DNA of 38,979 bases from an uncultured Caulobacter sp. (GCA_937925635.1 CALALX010000070.1:1-38979); one strand, 5' to 3'; positions 7,921 to 15,706 are shown, counted from the stretch's first letter. Notes: generated from the sequence alone by a model not told the origin. Translations and numbers: made by a program.

Positions 7921-8244
7921 GAACTTCCGTGTCCCGGCGACCCGAAGCAGGGTCGCCTTCCTGTCGATTAGATATGGAAAGGCCGCCTCTTTGGAAGAGG
8001 CGTCGGCAGGGTATGCGCTGCTTTGGCGCGGTCGTGATCAGGTTTCTTGCGGTCGTCGAGGCTTCAGAGCCACTTCATCCACGCGCCATGCGGGTGAACG
8101 CGGGCCGGCGACCGTTGCTCGCCGCTCGGCCGGCAGGTGAGTCGCCAGTCCATTCCGTTGCGGAAGGTTGGGACGCAGCGAAGGGCGCGCCGTCGGAAGC
8201 GACCTGACCGACAGGTCCGGTGGCTCGGCGGGATCTGGTCCTGG
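7921..8244. other. Gene-free leader/intergenic region between dinB and clpS
   Basis: This 324-base stretch separates the clpS start from the end of dinB, both on the minus strand. It contains two hairpins near clpS (annotated separately) and an AT-richer patch at about 7967-7980 that could hold the clpS promoter. The rest (8002-8244) has no convincing ORF, tRNA shape or other recognisable element. Open frames crossing it show shadow composition. Confidence 0.5.
7936..8001 (-). promoter_or_regulatory. Two perfect hairpins in the clpS leader
   Basis: Hairpin 1 has arms GGCGACCC (7936-7943) and GGGTCGCC (7950-7957) with a six-base loop, ending 15 bases before the clpS ATG at 7920. Hairpin 2 has arms GCCTCTT (7985-7991) and AAGAGGC (7995-8001) with a three-base loop. 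Between them is the AT-richer segment TCGATTAGATATGGAAA. On the minus strand hairpin 1 lies in the probable 5' UTR. Hairpin 2 could be upstream of, or within, the promoter. No U-tract follows, so a terminator is unlikely. Function is inferred. Confidence 0.4.
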
Positions 8245-9573
8245 TCACTCGTCGTCGTCCACAGATCGCCTCGGGCCGTCGTCGCGAGGCGGCCCCCGAT
8301 GGCTTTCCGGGGCTTCCGCGCCGCTGCGGAAGGCTCGACCGGTCTTGACGGCTTCCTTGCCGAATTTCGCGCGCAGCGCGTCGATGGCGGTTTCGCCCTT
8401 CAGGGCGCGGCGCTCGTCGTCGGCGAAGAAGTCCGCGCCGGCCTCGACGCCGTCGGTGAAGTCCGACAGGCCCGCGCCGATCAGGCGGTATGGCTGGCCC
8501 TTTGGTTCGGCCGCCAGCAGCTCGCGCGCGACCTGGAACAGCGTCTTCGCCGTCTGGGTCGGCACCGGAAGCGTCCGGCGGCGGGTGACGATCTGGAAGT
8601 CGGGCCGTCGCAGCTTCAGATGCGCCACGCGGCCGGCGATCCCCTCGGCGCGGAGCTGGCGCGCGACCTTTTCACAGAGCGGCCAGAGCCGATCCTCCAG
8701 CGCCTCGGTCGCAGACAGGTCCTCGTTGAAGGTGGTTTCCGCGCTGATCGTCTTGCGACCTTCGTTGGGGTTCACCGCGCGGCTGTCCTGGCCATGGGCC
8801 AACCTGTGCAGGTGCAGTCCGTGCTGGCCGAAGCGATCGGCCAGGTCCCGCAGGTCGGCGCGAGCGATGTCGCCGACGGTCCGGTATCCGGCCTTCTCCA
8901 GCGACTGGACCATGACCGGCCCGACGCCCGGCAGGATGCCGACCGGACGGGTGGCCAGGAAGCTCACCGCCTCGGCCGCGCCGATCACCGAGAATCCGCG
9001 CGGCTTGTCGAGGTCGGAGGCGATCTTGGCCAGGAACTTGTTGGGCGCCAGGCCGATAGAGACGGTCAGGCCGATCTCGGCCTCGATCTCGGCCTGCAGC
9101 TTTGCCAGCGTCACCGCTGGCGGCGCGCCGTGGAGTCGCTCGGTGCCGGTGAGGTCCATCCAGGCCTCGTCCAGCGACAAGCCCTGCACGAGCGGGGTCA
9201 GGTCGCGCACCTTGGAGAAGATGCGTTTGCTCTCGGTCCGGTACTTGTTGAAGTCGGGCTTGAGGATCACCGCCTGCGGGCAGAGCCTGCGCGCCTTGAA
9301 CATCGGCATGGCCGAGCGCACGCCGCTCATCCTTGCGATGTAGCAGCAGGTGGTGACGACGCCCCGCACGCCGCCGCCGACGATCAACGGCACGTCGCGC
9401 AACTCCGGCCGGTCGCGCTTCTCCACCGAAGCGTAGAAGGCGTCGCAGTCGAGGTGGGCGATGCCCAGCGCGCCCAACTCCTCGTTCCGGATGACCCTCA
9501 TCGAACCGCACGACGGACAGCGGCGAGGCTGATCCTCGGCGGTCCGGAAGCAATCGCGACAAAGGGATTTCAT
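8245..9573 (-). CDS. dinB: DNA polymerase IV (Y family) with N-terminal zinc ribbon
   Basis: 442 residues. Residues 1-25 carry C5-x2-C8 and C19-x2-C22 in 'CRDC...CPSC', a small zinc ribbon placed before the polymerase. The catalytic carboxylates are D42 ('HLDCDAFYASVE') and D135/E136 ('SLDEAWMDLTG'). Palm, fingers, thumb with helix-hairpin-helix ('LPGVGPVMVQSLEKAGY') and little-finger domain follow to about residue 410. The C-terminal tail is acidic and arginine-rich, and I see no canonical QLxLF beta-clamp motif at the end. It does error-prone translesion synthesis. Zinc binding is inferred from the four cysteines. Confidence 0.93.
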   Translation of the reverse strand: MKSLCRDCFRTAEDQPRRCPSCGSMRVIRNEELGALGIAHLDCDAFYASVEKRDRPELRDVPLIVGGGVRGVVTTCCYIARMSGVRSAMPMFKARRLCPQAVILKPDFNKYRTESKRIFSKVRDLTPLVQGLSLDEAWMDLTGTERLHGAPPAVTLAKLQAEIEAEIGLTVSIGLAPNKFLAKIASDLDKPRGFSVIGAAEAVSFLATRPVGILPGVGPVMVQSLEKAGYRTVGDIARADLRDLADRFGQHGLHLHRLAHGQDSRAVNPNEGRKTISAETTFNEDLSATEALEDRLWPLCEKVARQLRAEGIAGRVAHLKLRRPDFQIVTRRRTLPVPTQTAKTLFQVARELLAAEPKGQPYRLIGAGLSDFTDGVEAGADFFADDERRALKGETAIDALRAKFGKEAVKTGRAFRSGAEAPESHRGPPRDDGPRRSVDDDE

Positions 9574-9585
9574 GAGCCCTGTATC

Positions 9586-9614
9586 CCCCTTCCTCCTCCA
9601 TCGAGGAAGAGGGG
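9586..9614. other. Hairpin between ROK kinase stop and dinB start
   Basis: CCCC-TTCCTC (9586-9595) pairs with GAGGAA and GGGG (9603-9614), with a two-base bulge. It lies in the 42-base gap between the two minus-strand genes. No run of U follows, so it could be a 3'-end stabiliser of the ROK message or could mask the dinB leader. It is not a classical terminator. Confidence 0.35.
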
Positions 9615-9615
9615 C

Positions 9616-10518
9616 TCAGGTCGCCGGCCACAGCCAGGCCGCGCCCCGCACGCCCGAGGAGTCGCCGTACTTCGCCGGCAGGATCGGCGTCGCGAAGCTG
9701 TCGGTGAAGGCGTGGCGGGCGACCGCCGCCGGCAGACGATCGTAGAGGGGCTTCACATTCGACATGCCGCCGCCCAGTACGATGACGTCCGGGTCTAGCA
9801 GGTTGCACATCGCCGCCAGCGCCCGACCGAGCCGGTCGACGTAGCGGTCGAGGCAGACCTCGGCTTCCGGGTCGCCGGCGGCGGCGCGTTCGACGATGGC
9901 GCGGCCGTCGGCCGTCAGCCCGGCGGCGCGCCTGTAGTCCTCGCGAAAGGCCGTGCCGGACACCCAGGTCTCGATGCAGTCGGTCTTGCCGCACCAGCAG
10001 GCGTGGGCGCGGTGTTCCTCGGGCGTTGGCCAGGGCAGGGGGCTGTGACCCCATTCGCCGGCGATGCCGTTGCGGCCCTCCAACGCCCGGCCGTCGATGA
10101 CCACCCCGCCGCCGCAGCCCGTGCCCAGTATGGCGCCGAACACCACCCGCGCGCCGGCCGCGGCGCCGTCCACGGCCTCCGACAGGGCGAAGCAGTTGGC
10201 GTCGTTCTGCAGCCGCACGGGCCGGCCGAGCGCGCCTTCGAGGTCTTCGCGAAACGGTTGGCCGTTGAGCCAGGTCGAGTTGGCGTTGCGGACGCGCCCG
10301 GTCGTCGGCGAGATCGAGCCGGGGATGCCGATCCCGACCGCCGGCGCGCGGCCGCCGGCCTGCTGCTCGGCCTCCGCGACCAGGTCCCGCACAAGGGCGA
10401 CCGCCGCGCCATAGCGTCCAGGGTTGGGCCGGCGGACCCGGGCCAGAAACGCGCCGGTCCCGTTGAGCGCCGCCGCCTCGATCTTGGTTCCTCCGAAGTC
10501 GACGCCGACGCGGATCAC
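9616..10518 (-). CDS. ROK family sugar kinase (fructokinase/N-acetylglucosamine kinase-like)
   Basis: About 300 residues from a GTG at 10518, whose GTGA overlaps the TGA of the upstream HAD gene. The phosphate loop is 'DFGGTKIEAAAL', the catalytic aspartate is D106 in 'QNDANCFALSEA', and 'ILGTGCGGGVV' is the second nucleotide motif. The ROK zinc site is visible as H158 ('GEWGHSP') and C174, C176, C181 ('CWCGKTDC'). The family phosphorylates hexoses or amino-hexoses such as fructose or GlcNAc. The split HxxxxP/CxC arrangement suggests fructokinase or NagK type, but sugar specificity is not determined. It is cotranslated with the HAD hydrolase. Confidence 0.9.
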   Translation of the reverse strand: MIRVGVDFGGTKIEAAALNGTGAFLARVRRPNPGRYGAAVALVRDLVAEAEQQAGGRAPAVGIGIPGSISPTTGRVRNANSTWLNGQPFREDLEGALGRPVRLQNDANCFALSEAVDGAAAGARVVFGAILGTGCGGGVVIDGRALEGRNGIAGEWGHSPLPWPTPEEHRAHACWCGKTDCIETWVSGTAFREDYRRAAGLTADGRAIVERAAAGDPEAEVCLDRYVDRLGRALAAMCNLLDPDVIVLGGGMSNVKPLYDRLPAAVARHAFTDSFATPILPAKYGDSSGVRGAAWLWPAT

Positions 10519-11156
10519 CGGATCGCCGCCTCCAGGGCCGGACCCAGGGTCGTCCAGTCGTCGTGGAAGTCGTGGCGGTCCGGCGCGATGGGGGCGAGCG
10601 GCCGCAGCCGGTCGTCGGCGATGATCTGGAAACGCTTCACGGCCGGGGCGCTCTGCTCCGACGAGTCGAGGTTGGGCAGCAGGTCGTCGATGAAACAGGC
10701 GGGCCCCCGCGTCAGCCCGCTCATTTCCAGGATCGCCGGTCCCTTGAGGCCGGAGTGCAGGATCATCGGATAGTCGAAGCCGTGCGTGCTCAGCCAGCCG
10801 GTCCGCGACTCCAGCGCATGGGCGGGCGCGTTGGTCAGGATGACCACGCCGGCCCTTGTCGACAGGGTCGCCAGCGCGTCGGCGGCGCCGTGAACCGGGT
10901 CGAGGTCCTCCGCCCCGTCCCGGAAGAAATCGTCGAACAGGGCCTTGCCGGTCTCGAAGTCCAGGCACTCGGCGTCGCCCGGGCGATACAGATTTTGGAA
11001 CAGCGCGAAGCGGTCGATCCGCATCTCATAGCCGTGTCGACCGACGAAGCGCTCGAAGCCCGCCATGAAGTGGGCCAGCACCTCGTCGACGTCGACGATC
11101 AGCAGCGGCGCGTCGGGGCGGACGGTCAGGTCGGAAATGGCGAGGGCGCGGGGCAA
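10515..11156 (-). CDS. HAD-like hydrolase
   Basis: 213 residues. HAD motif I is 'LIVDVDEVL' (D22, D24), motif II 'ILTNAP', and the acidic motif IV 'CFIDDLLPN'. The last acidic pair together with D22/D24 would bind Mg2+. The usual T/V after DxD is replaced by E-V-L, so phosphatase activity is likely but not certain. No ATG fits the N terminus; TTG at 11156 is the only start before motif I and lacks a Shine-Dalgarno sequence. The CtrA-like box at 11163-11177 abuts this start. It overlaps the ROK kinase gene by four bases, suggesting a linked sugar-phosphate function. Confidence 0.75.
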   Translation of the reverse strand: MPRALAISDLTVRPDAPLLIVDVDEVLAHFMAGFERFVGRHGYEMRIDRFALFQNLYRPGDAECLDFETGKALFDDFFRDGAEDLDPVHGAADALATLSTRAGVVILTNAPAHALESRTGWLSTHGFDYPMILHSGLKGPAILEMSGLTRGPACFIDDLLPNLDSSEQSAPAVKRFQIIADDRLRPLAPIAPDRHDFHDDWTTLGPALEAAIR

Positions 11157-11162
11157 ATCGGG

Positions 11163-11177
11163 TTAGCTCGGGTTTAA
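11163..11177. promoter_or_regulatory. CtrA-like box upstream of divK
   Basis: TTAG (11163-11166), seven bases, then TTAA (11174-11177) matches the CtrA consensus TTAA-N7-TTAA with one mismatch. It lies about 90 bases before the divK ATG and immediately before the divergent HAD gene. In C. crescentus CtrA is known to control divK. Binding here is inferred. Confidence 0.6.
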
Positions 11178-11265
11178 GGATATTCGGGGACTACTGCGGT
11201 GGAGAAATTGCGGCGAGTCGCCTGTTTTCGCGCCGCTACGGGAAGTCTGGGGTTCAGGTCCGTAA

Positions 11266-11631
11266 ATGGCCAAGAAGGTCCTCATCGTCGAGGATAACGA
11301 GCTCAATATGAAGCTCTTCCACGACCTGCTCGATGCGCAGGGCTACGAGACCCTCCAGACTCGCGAGGGACTCGCGGCGCTGGCGCTGGCGCGCGAGCAC
11401 CGTCCGGACCTGATTCTCATGGACATTCAGCTGCCCGAGATCTCCGGTCTGGAGGTCACCAAGTGGCTGAAGGAAGACGACGACCTCAGCCACATTCCGG
11501 TGGTGGCGGTCACGGCTTTCGCCATGAAGGGCGACGAGGAGCGTATCCGCGAGGGCGGGTGCGAGGCCTACATCTCCAAACCCATCTCGGTGTCGCACTT
11601 CCTCGACACGATCAAACGGCTGCTGGACTAG
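11266..11631 (+). CDS. divK: Single-domain response regulator DivK
   Basis: 121 residues consisting only of a receiver domain. Acidic residues E9 and D10 ('LIVEDNE'), phospho-acceptor D53 ('LILMDIQLPEISGLEVTKW'), T83-like 'VAVTAFAMKGDEERI' and lysine in 'ISKPIS' are all present. From memory the sequence is close to C. crescentus DivK over its whole length, ending slightly earlier after TIKRLLD. DivK is phosphorylated by DivJ and dephosphorylated by PleC. It acts through DivL/CckA to lower CtrA activity and stimulates PleD. It is 13 bases upstream of pleD, in the Caulobacter order. Confidence 0.97.
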   Translation: MAKKVLIVEDNELNMKLFHDLLDAQGYETLQTREGLAALALAREHRPDLILMDIQLPEISGLEVTKWLKEDDDLSHIPVVAVTAFAMKGDEERIREGGCEAYISKPISVSHFLDTIKRLLD

Positions 11632-11644
11632 GAAAGGGCAGGCC

Positions 11645-13009
11645 ATGAGCGCACGCATCCTGGTCGTCGACGACATCGAAGCCAACGTGAAGCTGCTCGA
11701 GGCCCGGCTGACCGCCGAGTACTACGAGGTGTTGACCGCCAGCGACGGCCCGACGGCCCTGGCCCTGGCCGCGTCCGAAAAGCCCGACATCGTGCTCCTC
11801 GACGTCATGATGCCCGGCATGGACGGCTTCGAGGTCTGCCGCCGGCTCAAGGACGATCCGCTTACCCGCCACATCCCCGTCGTGCTGGTCACCGCGCTTG
11901 ACGGACGCAGCGACCGCATCACCGGCCTGGAGGCCGGCGCCGACGAGTTCCTGACCAAGCCGATCGACGACGTCATGCTGTTCGCCCGCGTGCGCAGCCT
12001 GACCCGTCTCAAGCAGGTGCTCGACGAGCTGCGGGCCCGGGAGGCCTCCGGTCGCCGCATCGGGGTGATCGCCGGCGCCGCCGCGCGTCTGGGCGGCACG
12101 GGCGGTCGCGTGCTGGTGCTGGACGACAACGAGCGCCAGGCCCAGCGCCTGATGACCGAGTTGGCCATCGAACACCGGCCGGTCCACGAGACCGATCCCG
12201 ACAAGGCGCACATGACCGCCCGCGGTCCGGTCGACCTGATCGTCGTCAACGCCACGGCGCGGGGTTTCGACGGCCTGCGCTTCGCGGCCAACATCCGCTC
12301 GGACGAGGCGACCCGACACCTGCCGATCCTGGCCATCGTCGATCCCGATGAGCGCCACCGTCTGGTCAAGGCCTTGGAGATCGGCGTCAACGACATCCTG
12401 ACCAAGCCGATCGACCCCCAGGAGATGGCGGCGCGCGCGCGCTCGCAGATCCGGCGCAAGCGCTATACGGACTTCCTGCGCGACAACCTGGATCACTCGC
12501 TGGAGCTGGCCGTCACGGACCAGCTCACCGGCTTGCACAACCGCCGCTACATGGAGGGTCAGCTCGGCGCCCTGGTGAAGCGGGCGGCCCATGGCGGCGA
12601 CCCGGTGTCGGCCCTGATGATCGACATCGATCACTTCAAGAAGATCAACGACAACTTCGGCCACGACATCGGCGACGAGGTCCTGCGGGAGTTCGCGATC
12701 CGGGTGGCCACCAATGTGCGGGCCATCGACCTGCCGTGCCGCTACGGCGGCGAAGAGTTCACCGTGATCATGCCGGGCGCGCGCCTGGCGGACGCCGAGC
12801 GGGTGGCCGAACGCATCCGCCTGCATGTCGCCGGCTCGCCGTTCCGGGTGGCCGGGGGCAGCGAGCTGTTGACCGTGACGATCTCGGTCGGCGTCGCCTG
12901 CACGCTTGGCGAGAGTGACACGCCCGACGCGCTGCTCAAACGCGCCGACGAGGCCGTCTACGAGGCCAAGGCGGCCGGGCGTAACCGCGTTATCGCCCGC
13001 GCGGCCTGA
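11645..13009 (+). CDS. pleD: Diguanylate cyclase response regulator PleD
   Basis: 454 residues, as in C. crescentus. Receiver 1 has D53 ('IVLLDVMMPGMDG') and K105 in 'LTKPID'. A degenerate adaptor receiver (about 155-270) has 'VLVLDDNERQ' but lacks a clear phospho-acceptor. The GGDEF domain begins near 285. The A-site GGEEF is at 368-372 and the inhibitory I-site R359-x-x-D362 is intact, so the enzyme should make c-di-GMP and be product-inhibited. It promotes flagellum loss and stalk formation at the swarmer-to-stalked transition. It is in an operon with divK. Confidence 0.97.
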   Translation: MSARILVVDDIEANVKLLEARLTAEYYEVLTASDGPTALALAASEKPDIVLLDVMMPGMDGFEVCRRLKDDPLTRHIPVVLVTALDGRSDRITGLEAGADEFLTKPIDDVMLFARVRSLTRLKQVLDELRAREASGRRIGVIAGAAARLGGTGGRVLVLDDNERQAQRLMTELAIEHRPVHETDPDKAHMTARGPVDLIVVNATARGFDGLRFAANIRSDEATRHLPILAIVDPDERHRLVKALEIGVNDILTKPIDPQEMAARARSQIRRKRYTDFLRDNLDHSLELAVTDQLTGLHNRRYMEGQLGALVKRAAHGGDPVSALMIDIDHFKKINDNFGHDIGDEVLREFAIRVATNVRAIDLPCRYGGEEFTVIMPGARLADAERVAERIRLHVAGSPFRVAGGSELLTVTISVGVACTLGESDTPDALLKRADEAVYEAKAAGRNRVIARAA

Positions 13010-13043
13010 TATCCACAGATTCGCGGTCCGGTTGTCCTTAGGT

Positions 13044-13066
13044 CCGGCGCTTATGTCTGGCGCCGG
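13044..13066. other. Hairpin downstream of pleD
   Basis: Arms CCGGCGC (13044-13050) and GCGCCGG (13060-13066) with a nine-base loop lie 35 bases after the pleD stop. No U-run follows, so it may protect the 3' end or be a weak terminator. Confidence 0.35.
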
Positions 13067-13120
13067 GTGTGACGTCTGATATTCGTGCCGTCGTTGTCGG
13101 GGCATGACGCGGTGGAATCG

Positions 13121-13552
13121 ATGTCCAACGGACGGCGGAGATACGCGGCCAACGCCGCGATTGGACTGGGACCGGCGGTGGTGGCCTTCGCGGTGCTCCG
13201 CAACTGGCACGGCTGGGAAGCGCCGCCCTTCTGGCTGGACGACCTGGCGGCGGGCGCGGCCCTGCTCGCTGCGGGCGTCATGGCCCTTCGAGACCAGCAC
13301 AGCGTGAAGGGACGAATTCTGAGCGCGGCATTCGCGCTCGCGATCGGCGTGCTCTGGGGCTCGCTGTTCGAGTCGCTCGCCGGCCTGCATCCCGCGCCGG
13401 AGGCGTGGAGCGCCACGCCGATCGTGGGTTGGGTCTGCACCCTGCTCGGCCTCCTGGCCGCCTGCGCGGGCCTGATCGCCAGCCTGCCGAGCAACCGACC
13501 GGCCTTCATTGGCACGCGACCGGAATCGGAAAAGAAAAAAGCCCGGCGCTAA
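13121..13552 (+). CDS. Hypothetical membrane protein (three to four TM segments)
   Basis: 143 residues if started at ATG 13121, which follows a GGTGGA-like site. A GTG at 13085 would add 12 residues. Hydrophobic segments lie at about residues 12-28 ('AAIGLGPAVVAFAVL'), 41-56 ('LAAGAALLAAGVMAL'), 67-83 and 102-122, so it is an inner-membrane protein. The basic tail 'ESEKKKARR' is encoded by the A-rich side of the rpmG terminator, and the stop codon lies in the hairpin loop. Function is unknown. It could be read through from pleD. Confidence 0.65.
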   Translation: MSNGRRRYAANAAIGLGPAVVAFAVLRNWHGWEAPPFWLDDLAAGAALLAAGVMALRDQHSVKGRILSAAFALAIGVLWGSLFESLAGLHPAPEAWSATPIVGWVCTLLGLLAACAGLIASLPSNRPAFIGTRPESEKKKARR

Positions 13553-13562
13553 GACCGGGCTT
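13535..13562 (-). terminator. Intrinsic terminator of rpmG (bidirectional)
   Basis: Arms AAGCCCGG (13539-13546) and CCGGGCTT (13555-13562) enclose an eight-base loop. On the minus strand the stem is followed by six U (A13535-13540 on the plus strand), a classical terminator about 30 bases after the rpmG stop. On the plus strand the stem overlaps the end and stop codon of the hypothetical membrane protein gene. Confidence 0.85.
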
Positions 13563-13592
13563 CTTCAAAAATCGCGTAGGCGCGGACGCAGC

Positions 13593-13760
13593 CTACTTGA
13601 TCTTGCCTTCCTTGAACTCGACGTGCTTGCGCGCGATCGGGTCGTACTTCTTGAGCACCATCTTCTCGGTCTTGGTGCGGGCGTTCTTCTTGGTCACGTA
13701 GAAGAAGCCGGTGTCCGCCGTGGAGTTCAGACGGATCTTGATGGAAGCCGGTTTGGCCAT
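13593..13760 (-). CDS. rpmG: 50S ribosomal protein L33
   Basis: 55 residues: MAKPASIKIRLNST start, a central 'GFFYVTKKNARTKTEKM' and a 'KKYDPIARKHVEFKE' end, as in alphaproteobacterial L33. The cysteines of the zinc-binding form are absent, so this is the Cys-minus paralogue type. It is a component of the large ribosomal subunit near the E site. It is transcribed alone and ends at the strong terminator at 13535-13562. Confidence 0.97.
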   Translation of the reverse strand: MAKPASIKIRLNSTADTGFFYVTKKNARTKTEKMVLKKYDPIARKHVEFKEGKIK

Positions 13761-13860
13761 CGATGGAATCCTTCGGTAGCCGCGTGGGCCGAAACTGAGA
13801 GGCGCGGAAAATACTCAGAGCCCGCTGGAAGTCAATGTCTGTCGCCGCTAGCGTCGTCGG

Positions 13861-14418
13861 ATGACGCTTCGCCTTCTCCTCCTCGCGGGCCTACTTTCGC
13901 TGACCGGTTGCGCCACCGTGTCCGCCGATCCGCCGGCCGCCGCGTTCTTTGACCGTCTGCACGCGCTGTGCGGCAGCCGTTTCCCCGGCCGGGTCGTGAC
14001 CAGCGATCCCGCCGACGCCGCCTTCGCGGGCAAGCCGCTGGTCATGACGGTCACCGATTGCACGGCCTCGGAAGTCCGCATCCCGTTCAGCGTCGGCGAG
14101 GATCGGTCACGCACCTGGATCGTCACCCGCACGGCTGTCGGCCTGCGGCTGAAGCACGATCACCGCCACGCGGACGGGACGGAGGACGCGGTCTCGCGGT
14201 ATGGCGGCGACACCCAGGCGCCGGGCTCCGCCGCGCGCCAGGAATTCCCGGCCGACGCGTTCAGCCGTTCGCTGTTCCTGGGCCGGGGCCTTCCGGCTTC
14301 GATCGACAACGTCTGGGCGATGGAAGTTCATCCCGGCGCGACCTTCGCCTACGAGCTGCGGCGTCCCGGCCGCCACTTCCGCGTGGAGTTCGATCTGGGC
14401 CGTCCGCTGCCGAACTAG
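13861..14418 (+). CDS. Putative lipoprotein of unknown function
   Basis: 185 residues. The signal peptide 'MTLRLLLLAGLLSLTGC' has a lipobox LTGC with C17 as the lipidated residue, so the mature protein is membrane-anchored in the periplasm. The mature part has two further cysteines (C37 and C67) that could pair. It also has 'RTWIVTRTAVGLRLKHDHRHADGTEDAVSRYGG', a strand-rich segment that recurs in caulobacterial secreted proteins as I recall, but no named domain. Its stop overlaps the convergent Nudix gene by four bases. Confidence 0.75.
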   Translation: MTLRLLLLAGLLSLTGCATVSADPPAAAFFDRLHALCGSRFPGRVVTSDPADAAFAGKPLVMTVTDCTASEVRIPFSVGEDRSRTWIVTRTAVGLRLKHDHRHADGTEDAVSRYGGDTQAPGSAARQEFPADAFSRSLFLGRGLPASIDNVWAMEVHPGATFAYELRRPGRHFRVEFDLGRPLPN

Positions 14419-14981
14419 AGCGACGTCACCAACGTGCGGCCGGCCCGGTAGGTCATCAGGAAGGGCGGCGCGCTCTGCTGCAGCATGCGCAGCACAGCCT
14501 CGGTGATGTCGTAGAGGGGCAGTTTCAGCGCCTCGTCCAGCGGCCGCCAGGCGAGGTCCGAGAGCTCCGGCGTCTCGGCCGCCTCGCCGACCGCCCGATC
14601 GGCGTCGGCGAGGAAGAAACGGGCGTGGAACCTCACCGGGCTGTTGGTCGGCGTGATCGCCCGAGCCGCCACCGACAGGGCGCCGTGGTCGGCAGGCAGG
14701 ATCAGCCCCGTCTCCTCGGCCGTCTCGCGGATCGCGGCGGTCGCCAGGGCGGCGGCCAGGCGAGGCTCGGCGGCGGCGCGGCGGATGCAGTCCGCCGCCA
14801 GCGGGCTGGCCGAGGGCTGGTCGAAGTCGGCCGCGTCGACCTTGCCGCCCGGAAACACGAAGACGTCCGGCGCGAAGCGCGACTTCGCCGGCCGTCGCCC
14901 CATCAGCACGGTCGGTCCGGCTGCCTCGCGGCGCAGCAGCACGAGGCTGGCGGCGTGTCTCGGGCGGACGGGTCGGCTCAC
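14415..14981 (-). CDS. Nudix hydrolase with interrupted Nudix box (second of tandem pair)
   Basis: 188 residues from GTG 14981, which overlaps the upstream gene's TGA (GTGA). The Nudix box is split: 'VFPGGKVDAADF' (from G45/G46) and 'AAIRETAEETGL' (REtaEEtG at 85-92) are separated by an insertion instead of the usual few residues. This matches the NUDT19/RP2p-like subgroup, whose members hydrolyse CoA or related nucleoside diphosphate derivatives. The metal-binding glutamates of RExxEExG are intact, so it should be active. It shares the 'RPRHAASLVLLRR' and 'VARAITP' landmarks with the gene upstream and appears to be a paralogue. Confidence 0.85.
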   Translation of the reverse strand: MSRPVRPRHAASLVLLRREAAGPTVLMGRRPAKSRFAPDVFVFPGGKVDAADFDQPSASPLAADCIRRAAAEPRLAAALATAAIRETAEETGLILPADHGALSVAARAITPTNSPVRFHARFFLADADRAVGEAAETPELSDLAWRPLDEALKLPLYDITEAVLRMLQQSAPPFLMTYRAGRTLVTSL

Positions 14982-15706
14982 AGGTGCTCCAGCCGCCGCG
15001 CGCCGTTGAGGAAGCGCATGAACGGGATCGGCCGCGTGCCGGACGTCAGCCGCTCGGCCACCTCGGCGACGACGAAGCGGGTGATGTTGGGCAGATCGAG
15101 CGCCAGGGCCTCGTCCAGGTCGACCCAGGCGATTTCGTCCAGCTCGCCGCAATCCGGCCGGCGCTCGAGGCTGAGTAGCGAATCCGCCTCGGCCATGAAG
15201 AAGCGGGCGTCGAACCGCCTGGGCCGGTAGGGCGGGGTGATCGCACGGGCGACGTAGGTCAGGGCGGACAGGTCGGGCAGGGCGCCGGCTTCCAGGAACG
15301 GTCGCCACGGACCCACGCCAGGCCGCACAGGCGCTTCCTTCGCCAGCAGCAGCCCGGCCTCCTCGAAGGTCTCGCGGATCGCCGCCAGGCCCAGGGCGCG
15401 CGGCAGCAGCGGGCTGGCGTGGCGGGCGGTGAGCGCCAGCTTGGACTTCACCTCCGGGTCGAGTTCATTGGCGGAGGGCGCGGTGAAGTCGCCCCGGTCG
15501 ACCCGCCCGCCGGGGAACACCCACTTGTCGGGCATGAAGCTGTGGCCGCCATGCCGCCTGCCCATGAGCAGGCGGGGCTTCTTCGCATCGCGGCGGACGA
15601 TGATCAGGGTGGCGGCGTGGCGCGGCCGGACGCCCTTGGCGCCCTTTTCGCGCATGGCTCCGTCGCTGCGGGGATCGTAGTTGGGGTCGAGCACGGGTCC
15701 AGTCAT
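14978..15706 (-). CDS. Nudix hydrolase with interrupted Nudix box (first of tandem pair)
   Basis: 242 residues. 'KWVFPGGRVDRGDF' (GG at 66-67) and 'AAIRETFEEAGLLL' (RE-EE-G at 111-118) form a Nudix box interrupted by about 40 residues, longer than in its downstream paralogue. The metal ligands E112, E115 and E116 are present. The 5' extension 'MTGPVLDPNYDPRSDGAMREKGAKG' is absent from the neighbour. A NUDT19/CoA-diphosphatase-type activity is plausible from the insertion. It is cotranscribed and translationally coupled with the second Nudix gene. Confidence 0.85.
   Translation of the reverse strand: MTGPVLDPNYDPRSDGAMREKGAKGVRPRHAATLIIVRRDAKKPRLLMGRRHGGHSFMPDKWVFPGGRVDRGDFTAPSANELDPEVKSKLALTARHASPLLPRALGLAAIRETFEEAGLLLAKEAPVRPGVGPWRPFLEAGALPDLSALTYVARAITPPYRPRRFDARFFMAEADSLLSLERRPDCGELDEIAWVDLDEALALDLPNITRFVVAEVAERLTSGTRPIPFMRFLNGARRLEHL

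Noticed and set aside
8002..8244. Possible structured RNA between dinB and clpS
   Set aside because: I looked for tRNA, RNase P, 6S or tmRNA-like signatures and saw none. Base pairing beyond the two leader hairpins is not convincing.
11612..13390. Minus-strand frame of about 590 codons across pleD
   Set aside because: It is antisense to pleD and the following gene, has low-complexity composition, and pleD is certain.
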